DNA from: Beroe ovata
Lineage: Eukaryota; Ctenophora; Nuda; Beroida; Beroidae
Direction: 5' to 3'
Length of the DNA: 64,000 bases
Assembly (NCBI GenBank): GCA_946803715.1
Contig: CAMPET010000085.1
Location: forward strand, 3,576-67,575
Shown here: positions 1 through 15,000 of the stretch, one piece after another
Layout of the letters: every line of letters starts with the position of its first letter
Position numbering within the stretch: the first letter of the stretch is position 1
Translations under genes and position numbers: made by a program
Notes under the pieces: model-generated
What the model saw: only the letters and a program-made list of their open reading frames with translations
The model's database searches: none
What the model was told of the DNA's origin: nothing

Positions 1-39
1 ACACACACACACACACACACACACAAACATACACACACA
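1..39. repeat. (CA)n microsatellite
   Basis: Dinucleotide run at the window edge, in an RNF213-like intron. Similar CA/GT runs lie at 2,579-2,667, 10,452-10,540, 25,817-25,838, 44,655-44,740, 48,770-48,890 and 59,945-59,965; all are in introns or intergenic DNA. Confidence 0.95.
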
Positions 40-63
40 CAGCATTCATGAGTCACAGCATAC

Positions 64-3000
64 CTGGTACTGAACTGCTCCCACCGCATTAGCAGGTAAC
101 GGTGTTCCGCTCGTTACAACGTGCAGAGTGGCCGCCACTATTTGAAGGAAGTTACAGCTCTCAACCGCTTCTATAACCTGCTCGTTGACAGCATGAGCAG
201 CCTGCACATGCGCGTTGCTAGTCGCCAACGCATTCCTGGGAGACAGAAATCATCATGCGCAGATTATTGACATAGGCAGATCAGCAGGAATAAACAGCAG
301 CCACCACTTTATTTACTTCACACAATCAGGATTAGGAACAATATTCAGGATGACATTTATCCATGAGTAGTACTGTTCGTTATCTCTGACGTAGTACTGT
401 TCATTCCTGAATTCAGGAATGAACAGTTCTTGGACAATGCCCAGTAATGGCACTGACCTCAAGTTCGCGTATTCCTGGCCTAGTAGGAGAAAGTGGTCGG
501 GATCATGAGAATTGACGAGCGCCACTGGACTTGCCCAACTAAAAGTTCTCATCACTTCGTGAATCACTCGCAGACCTGATGAGGTTTCCAAGGTTTTCGA
601 ATCGGTTAAAATAACTATGATTTCGCTAACCTTTCATTATTGAATTGTTGAAATCATTTAAAGTGAAAAGATGAGAAACAAAACACACCACAATTGACAA
701 AAAATTGACAAAACCTCTTTGTTTGAAGATTTGCTTTAAAAGGAACAATTTCACAGTGTAAATCTGGCGAGGAGCAAATGGTTCGAAGCCGTGCTGCAGT
801 GAAGTGAGCAGTTCGGATGCTCGTCCTGTGTCCAACACATCCACAAATTCATGAGCAAGTCGAGCAAAAGCTTGTCTCAGATAAGTCACTGTGTACATCG
901 ATGAGTACAAGTATCTATCCATGTCCATGTCTGGTTGATTGAGTTGAAGATATTCATCTAGAAGCTGAGCGATGTCCTGAGGCGAGGGACCCTCGACCAT
1001 GGGATGCTCCGCCTGGGATTGGGCGGAAAATTTTATCTAGTGGATCAGTATCCCCGACTGCAAAATGTTGATGGCTCAGATCGATTTGAGGAAAAAACAA
1101 GCAACATAAAGTTTACCTGAAATAAGCTGCAGAATTTCGCGATAACCACAGGATCTAACTCCTGGTTAGACTTGGGGCAACACACATTCATTATATGCGT
1201 CATTGGATTCCTGAGAAAATAGCAATTGTGAATCGTATATATGTGTTGCCAGCCATGTAACACAAAACAAGGAATGAATATGAGTCGCATGTGTAAAGAA
1301 AACTAACGTTTGGTTTGCCAAGATCGCAAAGATCAGGCTTTGGAATGATTCCAATTTCTGTGGAGATGCCGGTTTGAGCAACTGGTTAGCTTCTACTCGT
1401 CCTCTCCCTGCACGCGTGCTCGTGACGACTGTCATGTCGATAAATACTAATCAACATTTCCATATCATAAACACGATACTAACCGAGTTGTGAGATAATA
1501 GCTAGAGTTGCTCCTCCCAGCTTTTCCTCGGTGAAGAAAGAAACGAGACAATGGGACAGAAAGTCGACTGTCTCATTGACGTAATCCTCTACAACCTCGA
1601 CTACGCCCCTGGTTGAATTTTTATCATGATATCCCAGACAGACCCTGACAGAATGATACAGACACAGACATAGACTCACAAACACAAACACAAACATACA
1701 GACAAACACATATTTTAATAACCAAACTCACTTAATAGGTTCAGGAATTGGCGAGTTCGTTGGAAGAATATCCGCCTGACAAACTGAACATCTGTAGGGC
1801 GAAACAAGGGGGTGTGACTTGGAAGTCAATATCTATTGTTTGCATTGCTTACCACATAGCATTATTCTCTAATCACTCAGCAACACATGCAGCACGACAG
1901 AGGACCGGAATTCAGTAGGTAACAGAGAAACAGACACAACAGTCACGCGATTACGTACCCCGCTGAGCTGTTACTCAAGGCTTCGTAACACTGGGGGCAG
2001 AAAACGTGGAAACAGTCTGTCACAAACTGCTTGTACGTAACTGAATGACACTCGGCACAAATCCATAGTCCGTTCCTTTGTGAAATTCATCATTTCAAAA
2101 AAATGTATCCCAGGATTTGATGGGAAAGGAAGTGGACGGAAGCGATGGAAATTGGAATCTATAGATGAAAATAGTATGAGTTGAGGAATTTAAGAGCTTA
2201 CAGAATGTTTTTGAATTCAGCAGGCACGATGTGTACCACTGTGGCCAAGATGAGCTCGTTCCATACCCTACCAACTATCACCCCAAAACAATCGTGTACT
2301 GTTCCCAGTTCAAGTGTCTGGAATATGATATCGTAATCTATCGTTCCCAGAAGAGCTATGACTTTATGACATGTGAAAGGGAACTGTGGCGGAGAAAGTA
2401 TTGGGAGAGGGGGGTGGGGCATTACCTGCTCAATAATTGCGTAGAAATTGTCTTGTTCCTCTCGTGAGACATCCAAGCGTCCGAGGAAGCTCTTTGTCAA
2501 ACTCTTGAACCGTACTTTCTCCCACTTGGTCCTGATGAAATATGAATAGATGCGCAGCTGACAATGTACAAACCGACACAGCAACGCACACACACACGCA
2601 CGCACAGCATACACACACACACACACACACGCGCACAGTATACACACACAGCACACACACAAACGCGTGCTCACATAAGATGGCTAATGGAATTCTCATC
2701 ACAACAAGCCGGGATTAGAAGAGTCAGGGGCAATGTGAAGGCGTTACTTGTGCTGCTCTTCTCCGGTGAACTTCCCAGAATAGACAGAAGTTCGTCACAA
2801 AGTGTAAACACTGGGCGTTCAGAACTTGAAACTGCCGAAAAAGATGAAAGATCGCTCCCCATTTCCTGCAGGGCATGACATAATGTTAGAATTTCCCAGA
2901 AATCTATGGAAAACAACACACAATAGGAGCTATTCCCCCACACCTGCATACAGACCTGGGAGAACACTGTAAAGAGTTTGGTAAGACATGACAACAGGAT

Positions 3001-6000
3001 GTGACCGGTGTAACCACGTGATCTGTGCTGGTACGTGATGTACAGATCCACAGCAAACTCCACGATGTGTTTGTCCACAGCGCCACTTGGTAACATGCAC
3101 TCCAAAATACGAACAGCAACCTAGGTTGTTGGAATGTTGCTCAATCCCGCATCACCGTTGTCCGTTACAAAATACATAATAGTTTGTAACAACCACCAGC
3201 AAAATCTATTGTATCCTCTGAGGATGTCAAAATCGTTGATACATTGCTAGATACCTGCATTTCAGTCTCGGATTTTGACACATGTACCATGTTCACAAAG
3301 TCGACCATATATCTGCCGTTAAGCTCCCGTCTTAGCACATCGTCTATCTCTCCAGAAGAGAGGGCTTCGTACAATCCGGTGCCGTCAAACTCACCCATAA
3401 AGTGCTCGCGCAGTTCATCTTCTGCAGTAAATATGCAAAATAGTCGCTAAGCTGGGTATGCGGACTATATAGCAAACGGACTACATAGCTAAGAACATCA
3501 AATTGGCTGAAATTCGGTTTAGCTACATCGTCCGCGAATCCCCACAGTCCCCTTGCTATATCAAATAATCGTTCAGTTGTTGATTAAACACCAGGAAATA
3601 AGTGAAACGGGAAGTTTATTAGCTAACTGTACCGTTTTTGGTAGTAAGGCGGTACACCGCGCCAGCAACATCGTCGATGGGCTTCTTGAGTAACCATGAG
3701 AATGGAAATTGGAGCGGCGGGTTGAAATGAGTGTCCCGAGACACAAAGTTGTGCTCCACTTTCACAAATGTAGCTGTATACGGAGGTACCCGAAAGGTCT
3801 TCAGCATTTCTCTGAAAAAACCGCAAATAATTGAAAACTCATAATTAGGTATTGAGGTATTGTACTGATGGACACGTTCGATGACTCAAGTCGGAATGAT
3901 CAATTGAGACTATTATACAAGATTTGTATTAGCATTAGCACAAACAATAAGCATCTCCCGGCAGTTGACAGAGCAGCAACATACCTGCTCAGAGCGTCCC
4001 ACAGACCTCTGAGACGACCCTCAATCCTGAGGGCCGCGTTCCCATCCCTGTCTATGCCAACAAAAACATACGCTGTAGCCCATGTTAAACGTTCGGTTAT
4101 CTGAAATATGAATTTGTTCAATGTTCATTGTGTCCCAAGACTTGGCACTTCGACTGCTATAAACTGCGACATTCTGCAACTCGACACATGTATACTTTCT
4201 GGTACCTTGGACAACAGCATGTTCTGAAATGAAGTTTGCTCGGACAACTTAGCTTTATCCATTGCTGCTTCTTGGATCCAAGTAAGCCTACGGCCTTCTT
4301 CAGTCTTTTCCATCTGCATGTCATTATTCACTTTCACAAGAGCATTACTAATCTGCTGCTGAATGACTCCCGACGTCACGCATTCCTGAAGAGGTAGATA
4401 TCATTGTCGCCCCTCCCTGGCTGCATCATCTTTGGTATGTATGAAATAGTAAAATTATGATCCATAGTGAACTTGAAATTTAACCTGCAAGACCGCACCG
4501 AAGTTAACGTGGGGAAAAGGGTTGGAGATGTGACAGGCAACTTCTTCTTTATGGGACACGAGCATGCCCATGATACTCAGGATCTCATCTGCGGTAATGG
4601 TAAACAACTATAGCAACAGCATGATTAGCGCAAGCTTAATTAAGTGATTAGTGTAAACAGGACAGCTCTTCCTGGGTCACTTTCATAGTTTTTTGCCTGG
4701 GGTACCTTCTATAACTCACCATCAAAAAGTTTGGGTATATTCCTAAACCAGATTTTATTTAGACGTGACATATGTTCGACAATTCTGCATTGGGATTCAG
4801 AATAGAGGTTCAAATCCTCAATATGAACATGGTCCCAGACCTCGCTTTGGAACAATGCTGGCTGTTCATCCTGGAAAGTCGTAAAACGAATAAATTGGGG
4901 CAATGTGGCACATCATTGTCAAATAACCTGGCAAGTCAAGCTGTGGCATCCAATTATATTGAGCAGTAAACACAATTACATGCAGAATCACTTCGACTCA
5001 CCGAATTTCTGATCAGTTGCACCAAGATGATCACATGTTTGTTAGTGTTGTTGTCCTCATGTCGCTGCGACTGTAAATAGAACCGCATGTAGCTCAGGAA
5101 GTGATGTCGAGTCGGCGGAACGAGAATAACCAATAGCTCGTAAGCGTGCTCGCTCTTGTAGAAATCTTCCACTGCGTTCTCAAATCGAGTCTGAGAACCG
5201 AAGTCTTGTATGTTGAAAATCAACATCTTGGTTTTCTGAAAAAGATAGTTTTGATCATGCGTACAATCCAAGAGGCAAGCGTGAGGCCACACAAGCATAC
5301 TTAACCCAAATGTATCATAACCTATGACCATGTGAATCATGTGGGAGCGCTCAGGCCCCCTCGTACAAGACGGATGAAGTATTTCCTTTGGGAACCGAGA
5401 AAAAATCCGATCGCCTCTAGGATATTTTGCAAACGTGGGGAAACGAGGAGTAAAGGGGATAAATCCGGGTGTGGTACGAGGGACGTCGGAGCGATCTCTG
5501 AGAGGCGCTGGGATTTATGCAATCCGAGAGCTCCCGTAACCCCTAAGGAAATTTCCGAGAGCTGTCCTATCGTATAAAGTCGTCGGATTTGCTAGTTTGA
5601 ACTGTGGATCGGAGGCGTACTGTGGAGCGCGCGCGCGGCGGCGCGGCGAAAGGCGTAATTTCTGATAAAAATATTAAAACAAGTTTCGACGATAAAATTT
5701 GGTGAGGCTGTAGCGCGCTCCACAGAAACGAAAGCAAAAGTGTAAGCTAATCACGTGACTATAGGGGGTTATTATCATGAGACATGTCAGTGACAATTAT
5801 ATATACCATACGTACACATTTAGGGAAGTTTTTCTTAGCCGGGAGGTGGGAGAATGTGGTTATCACAGTTGAGGACGCCTTCGAAGCTTTTCCTAGTTGT
5901 TTGAGGAAAGCTTTCATGTCCTTGACAACAGGCCATATCTTACCATTCTCATCGTAGTACTTATCCATCACTTTCTGCAAATTGAGGCGGTGTTTACTAC

Positions 6001-9000
6001 ACGTTAAAACCAATGAACACTGGGTACTGACTTCAGAGCGGGATGATGCCATTCGTTCAATTCTGTGAACATACAATGTTCTTAGATTTGGAAGATATCG
6101 TATAGCAATGCTTTAACTCGTCACTGGTGCAACCTTAACTTGACCCAAATCAACTAACATTGAATTCCTCCTCATTTGAGAGGGACATCATAACCAATCC
6201 ACTGTGCGACACGGTCTTGAGGAGCTGTTCTTGACACCACTCCTCCAAGTGTGGTATCAGATGTGCGCTCTTGTACAGAGGACGGTTTTGTCCCCTGCTC
6301 TGCTGATAGCGCTTGAGCTGCGTCTTCACGATCGAAGGAATTGTTTCGACGTGCATACCAATGAAGACCTCGTTCTTGTTGTAGCAAAAGTCGCTCCTTT
6401 CTGCAAACAAATAGTGACTCAGCCAGTAACGCATCGTTTTGTTTCACCTCTCAATTCTAGTAAAGTGGTATGTATTTTGCAGGGATTGGTCGAAGATATA
6501 ATGCTGATTGCTCATACCGTTATAAATATCCGTAAATGTCGTTAGGTCGTCAACCCATTTCTGGACAGATCTCACAATTACATTTTCCGTCTCAGACATG
6601 TTGTCGCCAAGGGTGAAATAATGCTTCTCCAACCGATTTAGGAGGGGAATGGGGAACTTGACCGCCTGACGAGAGTAGAAAATAACGGCGCTGAATCGGG
6701 ATAGAGGTAACATGAGTTTCAAGAAAGAGGAGATATTGAGGAAAGAGGGGATGAGGGAGAAAGGCGCTACGCACCTGCTCAGGCCGCGCAAGAAGGATTA
6801 TCTTGGCCCTATCGTGTACCCTGCAGTTCACCCTGTGTGATTCTAGCGCGATCTCAACATACCTGCGAGGAAACAGATCAGTGAACAAAAATCAATGTTT
6901 AGGGGAAGTTTTGCGAAGCAGTGAAGGGAGCAATATCATTGAGGTAAACAACTTCGGGGTTCTTCTATTAGACTATAGTGTTGGCAAGCTCAATTGTGTC
7001 ATATTGCTTCTCCGAATGGATTAGAGCCCTGTTTTGCGAAATTACCCCAAATTTTGCTATACTAAAAACTTAATAAGTAGGTAATTAATGATATAAACCG
7101 AACATTATACGTTGCTTATGGAGGAATTATGGAGGAAAAGCTTATATCGTACTTCTTTCCTTGCCATTCCTTGTAGTACTGATTTAAGACATCGTATAGA
7201 CTCTCGTATATCATTTCCATGTCGATTAGCAGCAGGTCATCGCCGACTTCTATCGAGTTTTTCACGTCGTTTATGATTTTACATCTCTGAAATTATCATC
7301 GATGGGTATTGGGTATGATTCGAGTAAGTAGGTTATAAGCTGCTATAAGTACCAGAACTTGATTGTCGATTGATCATTACAATATGTCATCGATTGATCC
7401 ATAAATCTGATAATTCTATTATTGGCTATTGCCTATTGCCCTGCCCAGGTTATAATAATCGTCGTAAAACCTTGGTGTAGTCTGCGTCATCAGGGAAGTC
7501 GCTGTTAAACTTGATTTGAGGAGATCGCCTGAAACCAAATGTCAGTGTCCAATAATTATTGTAATAACCGCAATACACGACCCTGGAACATTGGCTGAAC
7601 CACACGAATTTATCACCTACCCGTTGTTAATTTTCCTGAGATATTGGTCGACGACGTCGATTGTCGTTTCCAAAGTAGGCGTAACGATCAAGAGATAACG
7701 ACTCCCGCTGCAACAGCCGTGGATTATGAAATAATAAGAGACTGTGACAAAGGAGTAGAGAAGATGGGAGTGAACTATCGAGTAAACTATCGAGCATTAC
7801 TAACGAAGCTACTGTATGAAAGAAGCTCCTTCTCAAGTTATCACCCTTCCTTCTTACCTAGCCAAAGTTGTCGCTCGCAGGTTGTCATTGATCATATCAA
7901 CAGTTGTCGGAATAAATTGAGGTCGCACATTGAAATGACGCCGGAATGCCCTGATGACATTTTCGCTTGCTTCACGGCAAATGCCACCAAAGTTCCTGTA
8001 CACACTGTTAAGTACGTCGCCATCTGATAGATCAGCCTCCTTATCCTCAGCCCTTCTGCACATATGCTTCACCTGAGACACACAGTCGTGAATGAATTGC
8101 AGCATTATACACAGCATTATATAACAGAAATGGGGACAGGTCTTGTATTGTACTTTAGCGATTCAATGAACATCATGACCTCACCACGAATGACCTAATT
8201 GACTTATGAAAAAAATTCGACAAATTGCCAATCATTTTGAGATAAACAATGGTCACAACAAGATCGCATTATTGCAGTGTCTTGATTCGTATCGATCCTG
8301 GATGGAATGTACACTGTCCGTGCAACTCACCAGACAGTAGAAATCTCGGAGTCCAATATACGACCTCGAGTCTGTGGTGTTATACTCTCGGTATATCTCG
8401 CTGTACACTTCAGCAACCTTGTACAATCGTCCCTTCAACTGTTGGAATTCATACATGATATGATTAATATCAGTACGGCTTTTCGAGAAACATTAGGTAT
8501 TAATAAACCATATTGTGATTGCTCAAATCACATTATTTACATGTAGAGAATTCAGATCAGTAAGCAAAGGATAGATCTATCAGGGGCTGGAGAATACTGC
8601 AGATAGGTGATCGAAAAGAAGAAATCAAGTGGACCTTATCACGCATATTCGCTTTGCATATCTGTAGGGCAGTAAACTGCAATTCCTCGAGGTCGGGCTC
8701 TTGTCGGGTAACATACAATCCCCTGTTCATCTTTGCTGGGTCTAGCGCCCAGTTGGAAATCCCTGCAAGTAAAGGGTTAACGCGTTAACGTTTCGCATCA
8801 ATAATCTAATAATGAACGGTAACGTCTTGAAAACAGGAATCCACGCTAACCTATGAATCCAATTTTTGTGTGATCAGAGAGTCCATTATTTTCCAGAAGG
8901 GAGTGGAGAGCTTTAAGCGGCATCTTCTTGGAATCTTCAGCTAGGCCAATCTCGTCAAGGACAACTACAGGCATAACTCTGACGGTGTTATGCCATTTTA

Positions 9001-12000
9001 ATCATTGGTATATGTTCAAGATAATTTAGGTATCAAATTTATTCCTTATGCTTTCAGTCCTTCATTTTGCAATAAAATTTTGCAGTGACTACAGCGATGT
9101 AAACTTGTTTGTATCCTGTGACATACCGGCGGTGTTTCTTATCAGTACTCTCAGAAATAAACTTCTCCGCTGCCGCAAATGTCTTCTCGATTCCTTCAGC
9201 CTCTGATTGAGGCGAGCACTGAATCGCATTTAGGAGATTATTAGAATACGTAGTGTTGTTAAGTTTAATTAAAACATAAAAGAACTACTTATGACGATCA
9301 AATTTGATATGTATAGTTACTAAGAATAGAATACCTAATTCAATTTCTCACATTTTTCTACTCAAACTAGTCCCCTATGTCAAATTGTTCTACTTTCATG
9401 GATTCTTAGATAAAAGTGTCAAATATTACATTTCATACGGTCTAGGTGTATCATATATTATGAATATGGGAATATCGTGAATTGGTATCACTTCTGTGGC
9501 AAAACCTGCAGTCTAGCTACAAAGTTACTATAATACCTATTACCTACTGCCATTGTTGTGAAATGAAAACTGAGGAATTGTACCGCATTTTCTAGCGAGT
9601 TTACCGTTATATCATGTGCAGTCACTCAGTCAAAAAGCCGGCTAAATTTGACTGTCAGAGGCAGTCTAACATAACAAAACATGTGCCTGTTAATAAGATT
9701 TTAGTAAGATTTTAGAAACTCCATCATTCGTACATTACACTAACGAAACAGTTGTAAGAAGTGAAATACAACACTCCTCTTAGCTTGTATGAGCACAGTG
9801 CAAAGGACTGGCAGTCAAACGTTGACTGCCAAGTCTAGCATAATAAGACTGTGGACGGGTAAGACTTGGACTGTGAAGTGAAGATGACAGTCATAACAAA
9901 TTCATATACCGGTTTAGCTATCAATACCTGAAATGAAATCATCGTTATCTGACACAAGTGTGCTAGGAGGTTTGATCTGGACGATAAACCAGACATGCAG
10001 GCTTTGACGATCAGTTTGGCAAGGCTCTTGCTACTCCCTGGATGACCCACAATGAAGAGTGGTATGTTCAGCTCGATACAAACAACCTGAACAAAAGCGA
10101 TGATTACAACACCTATCATAGCAGCAGGTATCATGACTAATGAGAATATTTTGATGCATGTGGTTACATAACAACATCCCTCTAAAAACAGCACTGCTAT
10201 TGCTAAGGCAACATCACACTAACCATCATGAAAATATTCTCTCTGAGAGCCTCGTTCTCTGCCACATCAGCAAAATCGACGCCGCCATTGTGCAGAAGTT
10301 CGTGTAGGAGCACTTGCTGGGTCCTCACAATCATGTTAGATAGCTCATGTCCGGTGAAAGAGGGGAATGGGTGCCTGTGCGGACGAACAAGACTTGCAAT
10401 ACATGTCCACTCTAAAACTGCCATTTCCCTGGGGTCTTTTCACAGACAGACGTCACCCACATACCCACATACAGACACACCCACTCACATATATCACACA
10501 CAGACACACACAGTACACACACAGACAAACGGACATAAGGACACATGCGTATTACGTACACAATTATTATACCTGAAGAATGATGCGACTGTGTTGATGT
10601 ATTCTCTCCTATCCGCTATCCTGACGTAATAACACACTCCGATAGCATTAACGGCAGCCTGGACGACTGTAGAGCATTCCTCCGCAACCTGACCTTGCTC
10701 AGCAGCTACTTCACACAGTATTGGTATCATCGTGAGGAACCACTTGAAAACCTAAGGAGGATAAATCTGTGAGATGGTTAATCATTGTAGTCCTCAGTAG
10801 TTTTCCATGACGTATGAGGTTATCATATTGTATGAGACAAGAAAACACCTCGATGAATCTATTGACATCTCGGAGTGAAACGAAGCTACACTGGTCCGTC
10901 CTTCGTCTCAATGTGTCTTGACAGCCTGATATGATATCCACCAGGCCATTGAGGTACTCTTCTTGTATTGACATATCGGCCAACTTACATTTCACAATCA
11001 GCTGGATATACTTTTTCTCTGGAAAGTTTGATTGCATAAGTACATGCATAGGTACATGACGCGATAGATAATGCTATGAAGTTAAAATAATAGGGCAACC
11101 ACTATTCTAAATAAGCCGTAGTTTGTTGTAAGTTAAATAACGGGCATAAGTCCGTTTGCCACTTTGGCCAGGCGCCGGTCTTACGCAGGTCTAACGCCGG
11201 TCTATGCAGGTTTGGCGCCGGTCTTGTGCAGGTTTGGCGCCGGTTTAATGCCGGTCTAACGCCGGTCTAATGCCGGTCTAACGCCGGTCTAATGCCGGTC
11301 TGACGCAGGTTATGCGCTGGTTTGGCGCGGGTGTAGCGCGGGTGTAGCGCTGGTCCGGCGCTAGTCTTATGCAGGGATAACGCCGATCTAACGCCGGTCT
11401 TATGCCAGTCTAGCGCATGTTTGGCGCTGGTCTTGCGCTGGTTTGGCGCGGGTCTAGCGCTACTCTAATTCCATAAAACTCCGTTTACCATCATTGCCAG
11501 GGNGCGCCTGGCCAAAGTGGCAAACGGACTTATGCCATAAATAACTGCCTACTTTATCTGATTTTCCAAGATATAGCTTTCAAGATAATATGTGGTATAA
11601 CAGTGATTTCGTGTTATTCTGTTCGGCGTATCGATGCATCGATGCATCGATATATATTATATAGGTACCGTAGGATGTTTAATTTTCAATTGGAATAACA
11701 CGAGAATGCAAAATTTATCAAAATACATGAGTATACCTACGTTAACAATAGTCAATGTTAGGTATTTAACAATGCACTAGGAAAGCACCTGTACAATTGT
11801 CCATGGAACCAAAGTCCCATATAAGAGGCTTTAGCGAGGGTGGCAATGGGTGGACTCTATAAACAACTTCTCTGAGTGGAATATCACCGATACGATCAAA
11901 GACAGCGTTGTCATGGGTTTGGTAACCTAAACCTGCCTTTTTCAACTGGCTTATCATCGCCTACATGAATGAAAAATCAAAACGTTAGGTTTTCATGGCT

Positions 12001-15000
12001 TCTAAAGATTTGAATCAATGCCTCAGATTTGCTTGGTAATACGGTACCATGTTGATTCTCCAATATTAAGGGCACTTATCAATATGGGCACTTAATATTA
12101 AAGACGACAAAAAGTTGATGATACTTACTGGTGTATGCTTTCTGTAAGGGTTAACTGCAGCAATGAAACGCAGGGAGGAGTTAATCCGTATTCCTTCAAT
12201 CGTGTGATTACACATGATCTCCCTAATCAGATCGATCTGATAGGTACAAGAATGAAAAAACAATTCGTCACTGTGAAATAACTATACGGAAGTAGGTATC
12301 AACAGCAGATGGAATCTTGAATTGATAAAGAAATGCAGAAAACTAGTTTTGAGTAGGTATAATGATATCAAGTCATAATTTTATTATAGGGAGGGTGCAA
12401 TTTTGCAACCTACTTCGGAAGTTGCGTTGGCTTCATCAAAGAAAACTATGGTTTCCAGTCGATCAGAAATTTGTCGATTCCTGCAGGCATGAGCTTCGGC
12501 CTCTCTTATGCATTCTCTGATCATTTCAGATGTTATTCCACCTGAATCACAAAAAATGTTGATGGCGGGCGATAAACCAATTGACTGTGACAACATGACT
12601 ATTGTCGACCATAAAATGATGATTGATGAAAGCACTAAACTTAATAACAACACTTCTTATCACTATAAAAGTTGAGAACAGCTATAGATGGTGTAATTTC
12701 ATTGGTAACTTTATAAGTTTATAATCTAGGACAGCTATATCCAATAAGTATCAGTATAATATCGGTATACCGTACCGTGAACACGAAGTGTTATTAGATT
12801 TTCAATATCAAGAGGTCGATCCTCATCAGTGAAATGACTGTTGAGAATACTTTGTTTTATAATATCGGCCATGAAAGCAATCAATCTGAAACATGGAAAC
12901 TAATTTTGATGAGTTACATTTAACTCATGTCCAAGTTGAAAACACCGATACAAAGTCATTATTCAAAAATTACATCTCAAAAATCTAACCTTGTCTTACC
13001 GCATCCGGTTTCTCCCATGATAACAACAGGTATGTTGGATCTCATCCTCATATGAATTGCAACGATCTTAATTGAGTTGTCTAGAGTCAGCTGATAATCT
13101 GTAACAATGTTTGTTGCAGTGGTCAGTGACTTGGTTGGACTAAGAAGGGGGTAGTAAAGTGATAGTAGGTACTTAAGGTATCGTATAGTGATTAGTGGTA
13201 GTAGAGTAGTAGGTAGGTATTATACTAAGTATAAAATCTGTATCTCAACCTGCTGCTGGGTTTATCATGTCTCTTCTTAGATTTAGGATAGTACAGAGCT
13301 TTTCTAAGAGCAACTCTGTGGTGTAGTCTTTCAGTGAATGGTCAAACTTTATTTCTTGTCTGTACAAACGCCCAAGCAACTCCTGACTCATGAAATTTTC
13401 CTGCTTAATCTCGTTTGTAACAACATCCATCAAATTGCCTGGAGGCTGTATACGAAATCCAATGAACGAAATGCAATGTCCTTCTTCTTCAAAAAATAGA
13501 TAGGGGTGGAAGGTTTTATCCCAAAGCTTTTGCAGTCGGTGATTCTCAAGCACATCTGAGCCCTCGCTTATATTGATGGACCGGGTAGCAAATTCCTCAC
13601 TCATCTTGATCAGAAATTTCACGACAAAATTATTGAACTCAGACCCCAGTTCTTGAGCTACAATTTCTTTTGTAAAGTCAGATAGCTCAAAGTAACGTAG
13701 TTGAGTATCTAAGAAGCGAACAAAGTTATCAAGTTCTCTCCAAGAAGGATCGGGAATATGGACTATATATTGAAGAAAAGTCTCAATGCACTGCCTTTCA
13801 TGTCCAGGCTCAGTTAGAACCTGAAAAAATAACATCCATAAGGTCATTGCAAAAAATAACTACTATTATGCTATGAAAGTAGGTAGGTGCACGTCATTTT
13901 GCAGTACAGATATTCTGCGGGCGGCTCCCAAACTCCAAAAAAGCACGATATCCATAATTATTGATAAAAAACAAATTAATAATATCTAGTAATCAGTTAC
14001 CTTCCTATATTCTGATGAAAGAGTGGAATATTGTTTACGAACTTATTATTCATAGGTAACTGATTCACTTACAGATGCTATGTCGAACTTGAATTCTTCG
14101 ATTGATTGGTGATGATGTTGGTAGTAATGGAGATACTGAAAGACTCTTTGCCAGTTTTCCTTTACGAATTGCTTTCTCTGAATAAATTTTGATCGTCATA
14201 CATTGAAAAGGACTTCCCTAACGTATTAAGGCATGCCTCCTCATGTCTACCTAGTATAATGGTAAATCAAATTGGCTAGTGGCTCCTTACCGTTATTATA
14301 GAACATAAACATTTAATATAAGGGCCTCTAAATCAAAAAATAGTAATTAGTAAGTGTCTTATAAGCTGAGGTGTACTATTGTACTAACATCCAGAGCAAT
14401 CTGGTTAAGTCCTGGGTGTTGTCCAGTTTTGAGGATGTCGAGGGACTGTCGAGGGCTCAGGCAATTGTAATAAGGGAGAAAGGTGGTAACATCCACTGCA
14501 AAGCGTCCCATAAAATTAGCATTGGTGAATAGACCTTCCACCAAGAGGTAATCATTCCTTGCAGGTCGAAAAACCCTTCCTGAACTGTCTGATAACTTTC
14601 GCAGTACCACCAGCTGAAGTCAATAATTGTGACTGTGGATATATCTATATTTTATTATTGAGAATTGCAATAACAATTTCACACGGTGAAAGTGTGACAA
14701 ATTTTATAAGTAGCATGTTAGTATGTTTAAGTATATTGATTAGGTAGTGATTACTGGCTAAGCCTGACTCAAGCATCAATGTTACGTATCACATAGGCAG
14801 GTAATAGCGATACCTTCCTGTCTAATCTTACCTCGAATATGAAAATGTCAGCACCTTCAAAAACCGAAGGAGAAATTTCCACTAAGTATATCACATTTTT
14901 ATGGCAATCCATGTTTTTCTCAAGAAATTCCCGGACAATAATATTTCTATCACAGTCTAAGTTGTGGATCGGGATTGAATGAAACTGATAGTGTTCATCA

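Noticed and set aside
5332-5577. Plus-strand open frame of 81 codons in a GC-rich intron
   Set aside because: No recognisable content; composition effect in an inserted intronic segment antisense to RNF213-like exons.
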